The notes under the pieces: model-generated
Seen by the model: the letters and a program-made list of their open reading frames with translations, nothing else
Told to the model about the DNA's origin: nothing
Databases searched by the model: none
Translations under genes and position numbers: made by a program
Shown: piece after piece, positions 13,101-22,312 of the stretch
How positions within the stretch are numbered: position 1 is the stretch's first letter
How the letters are laid out: each line of letters opens with the position of its first letter
Origin: Nageia nagi
Taxonomy: Eukaryota; Pinophyta
Direction: 5' to 3'
NCBI GenBank assembly: GCA_050084985.1
Contig: JBITNC010000001.1
Coordinates: forward strand, 65,844,001-65,908,000
Length of the DNA stretch: 64,000 nucleotides

Positions 13101-13237
13101 AGCACCTGCTACCCAACAAAGGAGTCCTCCAGACAATTCATCAGGCCATCAAGAACATGGAAGCATTCATGGGAGATGACTTTGAAGCCAAAATCACTAC
13201 AAATGTACAAGTGATCTTCCCACAATCGCCAAAATAG
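10170..13237 (+). pseudogene. Giant-LTR protein (about 1,000 residues), copy A-plus
   Basis: I do not recognise this protein. The chosen ATG at 10170 follows an in-frame TAG at 10155. One frame runs from 10170 to about 11850 with only three stops (10707 TAG, 11427 TAA, 11454 TAG); at the last two, copy A-minus has Glu and Gln codons, so each is a single substitution. Frameshifts near 11850 and 12100 and two stops near 12317 lead into the C-terminal frame 12398-13237. The N-terminal third holds FYPVV...MLSRV, FYINSYLVYLLLHW, HADFF and YKLPRYASDRLILM. The middle is Ser/Thr- and Lys-rich (low complexity). The C-terminal third begins with a charged, coiled-coil-like stretch near 12440-12560. Copies B and C align over the whole length at clearly lower identity. 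No membrane segment, zinc knuckle, protease or polymerase motif is visible. Confidence 0.75.
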
Positions 13238-13290
13238 AAAGAGGTCTATTTTGGCAAGTTTTTGATATATAAGCCAAATATTTGGCCAAC

Positions 13291-13312
13291 TTAGTGGATT
13301 TCCACTAAGTCT
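13291..13312. promoter_or_regulatory. Perfect hairpin upstream of the distal TATA box, copy A-plus
   Basis: Arms ACTTAGTGGA and TCCACTAAGT are separated by two bases. A slightly damaged copy is in A-minus near 5970-5991. A hairpin with the same AGTGGAT/ATCCACT arms sits at the same distance from the TATA box in the unrelated LTR at 31119. Confidence 0.55.
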
Positions 13313-13433
13313 AATTGTAGTCTTAATTAGCATTTTCAATTACCTTGTAAAGAGTTGTTAGTGTTACAATTAGGGTTAGGGTTTTAAAACTCATTTCTAG
13401 GGTTTCAAAAGTCACTTTCAGGGTTTCCAAAAC

Positions 13434-13442
13434 TCTATAAGT
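13434..13442 (+). promoter_or_regulatory. TATA box after the LTR coding region, copy A-plus
   Basis: CTATAAGTA lies about 200 bases after the coding stop and 1.0 kb before the LTR end. Copy B has CTATATATACC at the corresponding place. It is the likely start signal for the gag-pol RNA, which would make everything upstream, including the coding region, U3. The rest of 13443-14454 shows no gene. Confidence 0.5.
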
Positions 13443-14454
13443 AGAAGATCAAGGGTCTCATTTTTGTAAAGACTTCATTCTGAAGCAAACACTTCTTTTC
13501 TTGAAGAGAGATATTTTGAGAATTGAGAGCTTATTGCAAATCTTGGCACCTCATTTTTCAAAATCTAATACAAAGTGGTTAATGCAAAGACTTGAGTTTG
13601 ACACTTTTCATATTGATGTGATGGATTGATTCTTTGAGGGCACTTATAGTTGGCTTGTGTACTTTCGTTTTATTCCTTTGAAAGCTCTCAAGCTTTAGGG
13701 AAGCTATCTCTGAAAAACTTTAAAAAGTGCTTGAAGCTTACCTATGTTTGTTGCTTGTTCTTTAACACGCAAGTTAATTGGGTATTCTATGTCAGTTTCT
13801 ACTTTCATGACATCTTGTTAGGTCCTTCATCCAAAACTATGATCTATTCGTATAGAACCAACAATTGGTGTTCCTCCCTGCTCCTCTTTGAAGCAATTTG
13901 AATGCAGAGTTGTTTGCTTGCAAGGTTGGATGAATTGGATGAAGTGTCCTTAATCGATTCGGAAAAGATTAACTCTTACACACTGTCCCATCAGTGAACC
14001 TCAAACTCACATCCGACCAAGTATCCTTTCTTTCTCCACGATGTTGTCCTTCACCTTTTACTGTATTACCTTTATGCTTTCTTTATGCTTTCATATCCAA
14101 ATACAATCATTAAATCCACACACAAAGGTTCTGAATAAAATCTATACATCTAAGAATAAAACAACATTGGCTAACAGGCTGCTACCTCTCATTCCATTCC
14201 ATTGAGGATGATTTCAAAGAGGGATACTGCACTTTCTTTATCTATCCCTAGACTAGGAACAAGCTCGACGAGCACAACTTGAACATAGCAACGTTAGATT
14301 GCTGAGTAAGTGTTTCAACAAGAGCCTTGGAGGTACACAGTCCTCTTCAAACGGGGGAATTGGTAATGCATTCCCAACTATGTTGCTTGGGATCTCCTAA
14401 GTTCCACGCACGATATTCAGAGTGTCACACACGGGAAAGAAAAGCATCCCAATA

Positions 14455-14458
14455 GTAC
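14455..14458. repeat. Target-site duplication GTAC, right copy
   Basis: GTAC directly after the CAATA end of the A-plus solo LTR, matching 6935-6938. Confidence 0.8.
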
Positions 14459-14835
14459 CAACCTTGTTCTTTCTCAAGTAGAGCTTGTCCTTGTAGGTGA
14501 CTTTACCTACAATGGTGGTGAGAGTATCAATCTGCTGAAGTTCGTCATTTTCATTTTCAAAATCTTCTCTTTTGCAAGGATGATTTGAACTCAAGTTAGC
14601 CATCACTGCAGCCATGTCGAAGTGGGGTTCCATGGGTTGTTTTCCATTAGGAACCATCTCTCTGTCTTTGATGATTTCAACATCATGCTCTACTTGTCTT
14701 CTTTTTCTTCTTTGGTCTTCATTTTCTCCTTCGTCTTCCTGATTCTATCATCTCCCCCTGAAGATGATGCCATTGCCTTGCGTCTTGATGTACCCTTTTG
14801 TGCTGATGTCAACGCAGTCCTCTAAGATGGCGTTT

Positions 14836-14840
14836 ATGAT
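14836..14840. repeat. Target-site duplication ATGAT, left copy
   Basis: ATGAT directly before the chromovirus LTR; identical to 21298-21302 after the other LTR. Confidence 0.9.
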
Positions 14841-15597
14841 TGAAATGACTTATTTCTGATTTTTACACAAAATTGGATACTCAAACAAAAAATTAGCACA
14901 AATGTTCCGCCACAATTAGAAAAATCAGTCAGGATATAATTGTATTAATTTCTGAATGAATACAATGAAAGAACATCCAAAAGGGTACTCAAATATGAAC
15001 ATAAAATGAACCGGAAAACTCCCCAGAGTGGGATAAACCCCCCTTAGGGTTTCTATTAACTCAAAAAACACATAAATCTGGTTGAATATTGCTCACAAAG
15101 CTGGAAACCCCTTCTAGGACAGCAAGGGCACAAAACATAATAGCAAAAATCACCACAAACTGGCTGGATTTCTTCCACAACAATTTCAAGTGACTAAGGG
15201 CACATCTCCTTAGTTTGCAAATGCAACAGCAAGGCTCATCTCTTGTCAACTGGAAATGCCTCCAACAGAGCTAGGGCACATCTCCTAAACAATCGTGGAG
15301 TTTGAGTAGGGTGCAACCTTCCTAAAAAAACCTAGAGTTTCAGATACAAAGTCATATAATAGCAAATACCTACTCAAAGTGGGATGCTTCATCCTCTTAT
15401 ATAGCTTGAGGATCTAATTTCAAGTTGACATCCCCAAACCTTAATTTGGCTTAAAAAGTGCCTTATTACAACATAAAGAAATAAAACATAAATGAAAATA
15501 ACTTAATGTTATGTCTCCTAGTCACATGAACCCCTTTTCACTTTCATAATTAAATGTAGCAGACATTTACAAAAAAATTTATTTTTAGGACATTACA
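14841..15597 (-). repeat. 3' LTR of the chromovirus
   Basis: 757 bp, matched by 20546-21297. On the minus strand it starts TGTAATGTCC and ends GTCATTTCA. The TATA equivalent is CTATATAAGAGG near 15394-15405 (minus). Confidence 0.95.
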
Positions 15598-15611
15598 AGT
15601 CCACCCTCCTC
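15598..15611 (-). other. Polypurine tract of the chromovirus
   Basis: Minus-strand GAGGAGGGTGGACT abuts the 3' LTR and would prime plus-strand DNA synthesis. The preceding coding tail ends LLEDKQFEEGG, nearly identical to the tail kept by the non-autonomous element at 31119-37252. Confidence 0.85.
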
Positions 15612-15629
15612 AAATTGCTTGTCCTCAAG

Positions 15630-16060
15630 CAACTACAAGGCTTGATAGTTCAAAATTTCAGCACCCTCCCATGTAGCATCATCAAGTGGTAAATCATGCC
15701 ACTTCACAAGATATTCTTTGAGAATTCTGCTCCTCAACTTCTTCTCCCTTGTCCTAGGATCAATTCAGGTTCAAGCACTAATTTGCCCTCATCATCCAAA
15801 GGATGCAACTCTGAAAGTGGCTATAACTGCTGTCCCAATGCCTTTTTCAGACATGAAACATGGAAAACATTGTGAATACTGCTTTCCTTCGGCAACTCCA
15901 ACGCATAGGCCACTTCATCAATCTTACGCAGCACCTTAAAAGGACCATAAAAATGTGGTTTAAGCTTCTCTAAACCACTTTTCTCCAAAGAGGGCTACTT
16001 ATAAGGCTGAAGCCTCACATAAACCATGTCTCCTTCCTGAAACAAGCGCTCACCCTTCTC
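15630..16060 (-). pseudogene. Integrase C-terminal part and chromodomain
   Basis: The minus-strand reading gives LRKIDEVAYALELP, then HNVFHVSCLKKALG (the usual segment before the chromodomain), then ILVKWHDLPLDDATWE at about 15640-15725, the aromatic-cage core of a chromodomain. Stops occur between them and no frame is continuous. The domain would target integration to heterochromatin marks. Confidence 0.8.
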
Positions 16061-17085
16061 TAGTTTGCATATTTCTTCTGCTGATTCTGTGCAATTTGAA
16101 TGTTGTTCTTCAATGTTCTCATGATGTCTTCGTATTCTGCAATGAAATCTTGGGCTCTAAGCACCCTACTATCACTCAACAACAAATCAGTAAAATTTGG
16201 AGCATCATAACCATAAAGAGCTTTGAAAGGAGACATCTTAATGGACATATGATAAAAGGAATTATAATAGAATTCACCCATGTACAGCCACTTAACCCAT
16301 GCATTTTGATGGCTGGAAACATAATTCCTCAAGTAACCTTCAACCCATATATTCACATTTTCAGTTTGTCCATCAGTTTGAGGGTGATAGCTAGTGCTAG
16401 GAGTGAGTTTAGTACCACATAGTTTGAACAGTTTTTGCCAAAACAAGCTTAGGAACTTGTTGTCCCTATCACTAACTATAGTAGTTGGCAACCCATGCAA
16501 TCTGAAAACTTCTTTGAAAAACAAATCAGCAACTTGCATGGTTGTGTAAGTGGCTGAAATTGCAAAGAAATGAGCAAATTTAGTAAGCCTATCAACCACT
16601 ACCAAGATGCAATCTATCGTGTATACCTTGGGAAGTCCTGTGATGAAGTCCATGGACACACTCTCCCATTTTTTATTTGGGATTGGCAATGGTTGTAGTA
16701 ACCCTGCAGGAAGTGTGTTTTCCGTCTTGTTTGTTTGGCAAACTTGGCATTCACACACATGATTGAGAATGTCATTTTTCAACCCCTTACAAGTGAACCT
16801 GTCACGCACCAATTTGTAAGTTTTGAAGAAACCAGGATGCCCAATAAGTGGTGCGTCATGCAGGAAATGTATAAGTCCCTCTTTTAGCTTGGATTCAGGT
16901 ACAATAAAAATTCTATTTTTATAAAAAATTAGCCCTTCTCTAAGGTTGTACCTATCATCTAAAAGGCTGCCATCAACAAGTTTAGAAGTCCATGCATTCT
17001 TAACATATTTAGCCATAATTTTAACCTCCCAATCTGCTGAAATAACTGAAATAGAATGAAAATGAGGGGGATCTACACAATGCAT
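16060..17085 (-). CDS. Chromovirus integrase (zinc and DDE domains)
   Basis: 341-codon frame. The first 50-60 codons are out-of-frame overlap with RNase H. The zinc-binding region shows HDAPLIGHPG followed by HVCECQVCQTNK (H-H-C-C). The catalytic core shows VSMDFITGLPK (first Asp), VSDRDNKF (second Asp) and YHPQTDGQTENVN (Glu). It joins element cDNA to chromosomal DNA in the nucleus. The frame is open in this copy but shifted relative to RNase H, so no full polyprotein can be made. Confidence 0.9.
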   Translation of the reverse strand: MHCVDPPHFHSISVISADWEVKIMAKYVKNAWTSKLVDGSLLDDRYNLREGLIFYKNRIFIVPESKLKEGLIHFLHDAPLIGHPGFFKTYKLVRDRFTCKGLKNDILNHVCECQVCQTNKTENTLPAGLLQPLPIPNKKWESVSMDFITGLPKVYTIDCILVVVDRLTKFAHFFAISATYTTMQVADLFFKEVFRLHGLPTTIVSDRDNKFLSLFWQKLFKLCGTKLTPSTSYHPQTDGQTENVNIWVEGYLRNYVSSHQNAWVKWLYMGEFYYNSFYHMSIKMSPFKALYGYDAPNFTDLLLSDSRVLRAQDFIAEYEDIMRTLKNNIQIAQNQQKKYAN

Positions 17086-17695
17086 CAGCTGCAGAATTCT
17101 TCTTCCCTTTCACAAATTCAATTTCGAAATCATAGGACTGCAACTTAGTAACCCATTTTTGTTGTCTTTCATTTAGTTCAAATTGCCCAAGGAAATCTTT
17201 CAAACTGTTATGATCACTCTTGACCACAAACTTACCACATACCAAGTATTGCTTGAACTTGGTCAAGGCATGTATAATGGCTAGCATCTCTTTGTCATAG
17301 ATGCTAAAGGTGCACTCCTCCTTGGTGAACTTCCTACTCTCATAGGCAATGGGATGCCCTTTTTGCATAAGTATGGCTCCAACTCCTAAACCTGAAGCAT
17401 CACAAGCAATAGTGAAAGGAATAGAAAAATCAGGAATAGCAAGTAAAGGAGTAGTAGTCATGATTTCCTTCAGCTTCAAGAATGCTACCAAAGCATCATT
17501 AGACCATGAGAAAGCTCCTTTCTTAGTCAATTCTGTAAGTGTGGCAGCCAAGGAAGAAAAACCCTTAATGAACCTCCTGTAGTAACTGCAAAGACCAATG
17601 AAACCTCTCAATTCAGTCAAGTTCGTAGGGGTTGGCCATTTTTGTACTGCTGCAATTTTTTCTTTGTCAACATGTACACCTTCTTGGCTGATCAC
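17021..17695 (-). CDS. Chromovirus RNase H and RT connection
   Basis: The N-terminal part is the RT thumb/connection (TELRGFIGLCSYYRRFI). RNase H follows with TIACDASGLGVGAIL, the Glu in SIYDKEMLAIIHAL and VVKSDHNSL, the expected acidic residues. It degrades the RNA strand during reverse transcription. It is in a different frame from both the RT upstream (17667-18227) and the integrase downstream. Confidence 0.9.
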   Translation of the reverse strand: MISQEGVHVDKEKIAAVQKWPTPTNLTELRGFIGLCSYYRRFIKGFSSLAATLTELTKKGAFSWSNDALVAFLKLKEIMTTTPLLAIPDFSIPFTIACDASGLGVGAILMQKGHPIAYESRKFTKEECTFSIYDKEMLAIIHALTKFKQYLVCGKFVVKSDHNSLKDFLGQFELNERQQKWVTKLQSYDFEIEFVKGKKNSAADALCRSPSFSFYFSYFSRLGG

Positions 17696-18227
17696 GTCCT
17701 AAATACAAAATTTCCTTCATAGCAAAATCACACTTGGACTGTTTAGCATAAAAATTTTGCTGTTCCAGAATGTCTAAAACTATATCCAAATGCTGTAAGT
17801 GCTCATTCCAAGACTTACTATAAATCAAAATATCATCAAAAAATACCAACACAAACTTTCTTAACTGCTTACTAAAAATTTGATTCATGGCTGATTGGAA
17901 CATGGCAGGTGCGTTAGTCAAACCAAAGGGCATAACCATAAATTCAAAATGCCCAAAATGACACCTAAAAACAATCTTTGGGATGTCTTCTTCCTTCATG
18001 CAAATCTGATGGTAACCTAATCTAAGATCAATTTTTGAAAAGTACTTAGCCCCATGCAATTCATTAATAAGCTCATCAACTCTAGGGATGGGATACCTAT
18101 TTTTTATTGTCCTTTTATTCAAGGCCCTATAATCAATGCACATTTTGATAGTGCCATCTTTCTTCTTCACTAATACAACAGGTGAAGCAAAGGAACTACA
18201 ACTAGGCTTAATGAACCCACACTCCAA
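17667..18227 (-). CDS. Chromovirus reverse transcriptase fingers and palm
   Basis: 186 codons with SPVVLVKKKDGTIKMCIDYR, KIDLRLGYHQI, MPFGLTNAPAMFQ and the catalytic VFFDDILIYS. A frameshift at the protease side (near 18200) and another at the thumb side (near 17690) isolate this piece. The motif order and the F-F-D-D active site are normal for plant Ty3/gypsy. Confidence 0.92.
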   Translation of the reverse strand: MECGFIKPSCSSFASPVVLVKKKDGTIKMCIDYRALNKRTIKNRYPIPRVDELINELHGAKYFSKIDLRLGYHQICMKEEDIPKIVFRCHFGHFEFMVMPFGLTNAPAMFQSAMNQIFSKQLRKFVLVFFDDILIYSKSWNEHLQHLDIVLDILEQQNFYAKQSKCDFAMKEILYLGRDQPRRCTC

Positions 18228-19069
18228 GAGTTCATTAATGGTTTTCTCAATCTCATCTTTGAAAACCTTAGAATGTCTATATGGCTAATTCTCACAGGCT
18301 TGCTATTGGGTTCCAACTCAATAACATGCCAAAATCCTCTACTAGGTGGCAAACCTTTAGGTAAGTCCTCAAAAATCTTTCTATGCTTGTGCAAAATAGC
18401 ATGAAAATAAAGGTGTGTAGTGGAAGTATTTTTACCTTCAGCTTGAAATATTACATCAGCCCACATATTGTTCTTACGATGCACTAACTTCTCCATGCGC
18501 TTGTAGGACACCTCCAAAATATTGCATGCATCTTTGGTGGAATTGTTCCTAACTCCACGCAACACTATATTCTTCCCATCTAACACAAATTTCAGCTCTA
18601 ATTTCTGATAATTAGTAACATAATCACCAAGAGACGAAAGCCATTGTACTCCTAGAACCATGTGAGACATACCACCCAAGGGAAGGAGAAAAAATTGTTC
18701 ATCCACCTCATAACTCCCAAAACTGATTTTCAAATGCCTAACTACCTTGTTACAAGGAATCAAATCACTATTTCCAATTGCAACATTAAAACCAGGAATG
18801 ATTTCTGTTTTCAGTTTTTGACATGCTATAAATTTTTCATCAACAAAATTATAAGTAGCACCACCATCAATAAGAACCATTACCTTTTCACCCAAAGCAT
18901 TTCCTGGAACCTTGATAGTTTTGAATTGGTTCAACCCACTAAGAGTAGCAAGGGATCCTCCTTTGGGCTCTTCATGTGGTGTAGACTCATCAAGCTCATC
19001 AAAAGACATGTACTCCTCCTCTTCCTCTTCACTCTCTGAACTTTCTGAATGCACTTCAATCAAATGCAT
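18170..19069 (-). CDS. Chromovirus retropepsin-like protease and linker to RT
   Basis: The frame continues from the gag zinc knuckle through an acidic linker (rich in Ser and Glu) to the aspartic protease with VLIDGGATYNFVDEKF and later VLGVQWLSSLGD. The catalytic triplet is D-G-G rather than the usual D-S/T-G. It processes the polyprotein. The C-terminal end enters the RT leader (ELEPNSKPVRI) before a frameshift. Confidence 0.88.
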   Translation of the reverse strand: MHLIEVHSESSESEEEEEEYMSFDELDESTPHEEPKGGSLATLSGLNQFKTIKVPGNALGEKVMVLIDGGATYNFVDEKFIACQKLKTEIIPGFNVAIGNSDLIPCNKVVRHLKISFGSYEVDEQFFLLPLGGMSHMVLGVQWLSSLGDYVTNYQKLELKFVLDGKNIVLRGVRNNSTKDACNILEVSYKRMEKLVHRKNNMWADVIFQAEGKNTSTTHLYFHAILHKHRKIFEDLPKGLPPSRGFWHVIELEPNSKPVRISHIDILRFSKMRLRKPLMNSWSVGSLSLVVVPLLHLLY

Positions 19070-19074
19070 GCCCT

Positions 19075-20121
19075 TTTATTGGCATTTATGGCCAGGTGTC
19101 CAAGGAGTCTTGCAAGAGAAGCAAAATGCTTCCTCCTAAGTTCGTTCCTCTCATGGATGCTCATCTTTGGCTGCTGCGTAGGGTTTCTAGAGGGCTTGAA
19201 AGGTGCTTTTGAAGCTCCATATGGTATTTTTCGCTTCTCCATTGCATTCTTCTCCCTCCCAAAGTCGGATGTTGCACTTCTAGGCTATCCAAAGCCTGTG
19301 TTTTTGGCTGAAAATAGTAGTTTTGTAGGGGTATTGTATGCTACATATTTCTGCCTTGGTGGCATGACAAATTCAAGGTTCATGGCTCTCTTGATTGCAT
19401 CCTCAGGAGCGGCTGGTTCAAAGGCCTTCACAAGACCCTTCAATGGCTCCAATAACCCATCAACAAACAAGAAAATAACCCTTTTTGGAGAGATGTTTTG
19501 TACTTGGACAGCAATCTGCTCAAAACTCTCAATATACTCACTCAAAGAAGAAGTTTGTTTGAGTGTCGCAAGTTCTTTAAAAAACTCCTCCACATCTTTC
19601 CTTTCAAATCTATTTAGTAACCTTTGGCAAAATTCCTCAAAAGAAGAAACCTCACCATGCCCTTGGGTTACCAAACCATGATGCCACCATGAGTATGCTC
19701 CACCTTCAAGATGAAGCGTAGCAATTTGAACAGCATCTTCTTCAACTATAGGGTCCAAGGAAAAATATGTCTAAAGCGTTTGCAACCATCCCCTAGCTGA
19801 CAACCCATCTTGTCCATTGAATGTAGGGATGGTCATCTTTCAGTGCAATTTCTTGTTCTGCTTTTTGGCCTCTCCAACCTTCTTCCCCATGATTTTCAAG
19901 TACCTATCAAAGCTTACTACAACTCTGAAATTTTCTGGTTTCTCAGAGTACTCCATAAACAATTCGTCCCAATCACCTTGAATATCATTAACCTCCATTA
20001 GGGATTTTGAGATGAACATGGGCTTAAATGGTTTGGGCAAGGGAGTGTGAGAGCTGGTTGAGGATTCCTCCCCATGAGTCCTCCTAGATGCTTCAGCCCT
20101 AGGCTCTTTAAATCTTGCCAA
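19075..20121 (-). pseudogene. Chromovirus gag
   Basis: Pieces at 19840-20121 (N-terminus), a linking segment with KMTIPTFNGQDGLS, 19285-19758 (capsid core: AYSWWHHGLV, SSFEEFCQRLLNRF, LSEYIESFEQIA) and the zinc knuckle CFSCKTPWTPGHKC at about 19080-19125. A stop near 19840, stops near 19750 and 19285 and a TAA just after the knuckle break it. The KMTIPTFNGQD segment recurs in the element at 31119-37252. Confidence 0.88.
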
Positions 20122-20528
20122 TTACAAGGCCTCATCCTACTTGTGCACCATTTGGGTTATCAAATTCACCAAAGTGGCCATAGTGTTCCTCTCCTCATTT
20201 CTCTCTCTTTCAGCCTCTTCCCACATCCTCTCAGGCACAGTTTTATCTGCCATTTCTTCCTCTTGTTGTTGCCTCTTTTTGCTGCAAGTGTAGTAGATGT
20301 AATCGGAAGGCATAAACCCTCAATTTTCAGATCCAAGGCACCAAATTGCACCAAAAAATTGGGCGAACCTTTTTTTTACCATAGAAAATATGTTTTAACC
20401 ACAAATCAACAATACCCACAATATTTTTCTGAAAACCCTAATTTTTAGAAACTCTAACTTGGAAAAAACTCGAAAACTAGGATACCCACAATAGAAAAAT
20501 GCTAGATCTACCACAGGCTGGCAAGATA

Positions 20529-20543
20529 CCAACTCTGATACCA
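20529..20543 (-). other. Primer binding site, initiator tRNA-Met
   Basis: Minus-strand TGGTATCAGAGTTGG begins two bases inside the 5' LTR. The first ten or eleven bases are those complementary to the 3' end of plant initiator tRNA-Met. Confidence 0.9.
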
Positions 20544-20545
20544 CT

Positions 20546-21297
20546 TGAAATGACTCATTTCTGATTTTTACACAAAACTATATACTCAAACACAGAAATT
20601 AGCACAAATGTTGCGCCGCAATTAGAAAAATCAGTCAAGATAGAATTGTATTAATTTTTGAATGGATACAATGAAAGAACATCCAAAAGGGTACTCAAAT
20701 ATGAACATAAAATGAACCGAAAAACTCCCCAAAGTGGGATAAACCCCCCTTAGGGTTTCTATTAACTCAAAACACAGAAATCTGGCTGAATATTGCTCAC
20801 AAAGCTGGAAACCCCTTCTAGGGCAGCAAGGGCACAAAACACAATAGCAAAAATCACCAAACTAGCTGGATTTCTTCCATAGCAATTTCAAATGACTAAG
20901 GGCACATCTCCTTAGTTTGCAAATGCAACAGCAAGGCTCATCTCTTGTCAACTATAAATGCCTCCAATAGAGCTAGGGTACATCTCCTAAAAAATGGTGG
21001 AGTTTGAGTAGGGTGCAACCTTCCTCAAGAAACCTAGGGTTTCAGATACAAAGTCATATAATAGCAAATACCTACTCAAAATTGGATGCTCCATCCTCTT
21101 ATATAGCTTGAGGATCTAATTTCAAGTTGACATCCCCAAACCCTAATTTGACTTAAAGTGCCTTATTACAACATAAAGAAATAAAACATAAATGAAAACA
21201 ACTTAATGTTATGTCTCCTAGTCACATGAGCCCCTTTTCACTTTCATAATTAAGTGTAGCAGACATTTACAAAAATATTTATTTTTGGGACATTACA
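20546..21297 (-). repeat. 5' LTR of the chromovirus
   Basis: 752 bp, the partner of 14841-15597. The minus-strand TATA box CTATATAAGAGG is at 21094-21105. Confidence 0.95.
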
Positions 21298-21302
21298 ATG
21301 AT
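21298..21302. repeat. Target-site duplication ATGAT, right copy
   Basis: Matches 14836-14840. Confidence 0.9.
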
Positions 21303-22300
21303 GCATGTTTCTCATGAGCGGATTTTGGGGTGATTGCTCCAGCTACTTGTTGTACAATCATATCAATCGAGAGATTGTCTTTGTCAAGGATCTCTACTGA
21401 ATGATCAATGTCGACCCTATCAAAGGTAATATCTCGATTTACTTCCATGTCGATATCGATGATTGCACTAAGATCCATCTCTTCATTGGTCTCTGATGAG
21501 CTACTTGGTCCATACTTGTCAGAAATAGACGATGATGTACTAAGGTTTAGATTCATGCACATACCACTCCAATTCAAACCTTGTGGGAGATCTATCTTTT
21601 TCTGCAAGCATTTGAATGGTTGAGAGATCAAGCTTGCTCTTCTAAGGTCCATGATTCCATTCTTCGTACCCATGACATTTGTTTCAATGGTTTGTTCGAG
21701 GATGCTATTGGTAGCATAATGCCCGTTCTGTCCTTGAGCCAGGGTTACTAAGGGTGATATTATGGGAATAACATACCCATGACTTAGGGGTACAGTACCT
21801 GTGCATTGGCTCTTAACCTAGCAGCTTCTTCGGCTTCCATTGTTTTTGTTCTTTCTTCAGCTCTTTGTGAATCCGTTAAATCTGCAGGGCATCCTGAATG
21901 TTCCTGTACCTCTATACTGCCAAGGGATTGGTGTGGATATGATGATCTCCATGTTTTCTAGAAAAATCCATCAATTACTCCATCTAAATCATAGTGATCC
22001 GCTACTACCTCGGTTGGGAATTCATACAACACTAGCTCTTGTTTGATCATATCAATTTGATATTAGGTGGTGCACTCATAATTCCCAATGATAATAGGTA
22101 ATTGGTAGGTGGTCACATCTTTCTTTGCCCATACCTTGTCATGCACGTTAAGCAAGTGTATGGGAAATTGCATGAGAATGAGACAATCACTTGCGTAACA
22201 GGGTAGATTGTACAATGCTTCTTTGGAGCTATAGACCCTGTGGTAGGTGAATTCTATGTCCTCCATAAAGAAGTCTGCATGTCCCTTGATAATGGCAGCG
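21303..22300 (-). pseudogene. Giant-LTR protein, N-terminal and middle parts, copy A-minus
   Basis: Minus-strand frames 22063-22329 (HADFFMEDIEFTYHRVY, SDCLILM) and 21293-21673 (MGTKNGIMDLRRASLISQPF) match A-plus 10980-11220 and 11583-11930. This is the 5' remainder of the LTR that ends at 4829. Near 21805 (minus) the reading is EAEEAARLRANAQV, which supplies the Glu and Gln codons that are stops in A-plus. The first third of the LTR is missing: at about 22300 the sequence switches to copy B in the opposite orientation. Confidence 0.8.
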
Positions 22301-22312
22301 GCTTCAAGAGTT
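22285..22312. other. Head-to-head junction between LTR copies A-minus and B
   Basis: Left of about 22300 the sequence is A-minus (reverse complement); right of it is copy B (plus strand). The junction contains short inverted blocks CTTGA...TCAAG (22271-22306 area) and a GCAGC/GGC run shared with copy C at 42308. Confidence 0.65.

Larger units (their letters stand above)
6939..14454 (+). mobile_element. Giant solo LTR, copy A-plus (7,516 bp)
   Basis: A single unit runs from TATTGTGCTCGCACAAC to AAAGCATCCCAATA, flanked by GTAC on both sides. Other copies show that the intact termini are TGTTG...CAACA. It is inserted inside another member of the same family in opposite orientation. The unit has no gag-pol and no internal repeat of its own ends, as expected for a solo LTR left by LTR-LTR recombination. 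It holds, in order: a repeat-rich U3, a TATA box, a coding region of about 3 kb, a second TATA box and a 1-kb tail. The same unit flanks the Tat-like gag-pol at 26-40 kb on both sides, which identifies it as an LTR. Confidence 0.8.
14455..14840 (-). pseudogene. Giant-LTR protein, middle part, copy A-minus
   Basis: Minus-strand frame 14397-14657 (86 codons) matches A-plus 12140-12310 (KQPMEPHFDMAAVMANL, then LQQIDT and VGKVTYKDKL). The preceding part up to 14840 matches 11975-12120. The copy is cut at 14840 by the chromovirus insertion and continues at 21298. Here the frame across the VEHDV/MVP region is open, showing which of the A-plus frames is original. Confidence 0.8.
14841..21297 (-). 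mobile_element. Complete Ty3/gypsy chromovirus, minus strand
   Basis: Two LTRs of about 755 bp in direct orientation (14841-15597, 20546-21297), TG...CA termini on the minus strand (TGTAATGTCCC...), ATGAT target duplications, an initiator-Met primer binding site, a polypurine tract, and in order gag, protease, RT, RNase H, integrase and chromodomain. The domain order with integrase last plus a chromodomain places it among plant chromoviruses. Visible LTR differences run to several per hundred bases, so the insertion is older than the element at 31119. Stops and frameshifts make it defective. It inserted into giant LTR copy A-minus. Confidence 0.95.

Noticed and set aside
6939-14454. A DNA transposon with TGTTG/CAACA terminal repeats encoding a transposase
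   Set aside because: The same unit flanks gag-pol on both sides in direct orientation and ends six bases before a primer binding site, so LTR is the better reading. Lack of a clear polypurine tract before 40238 keeps the alternative alive.
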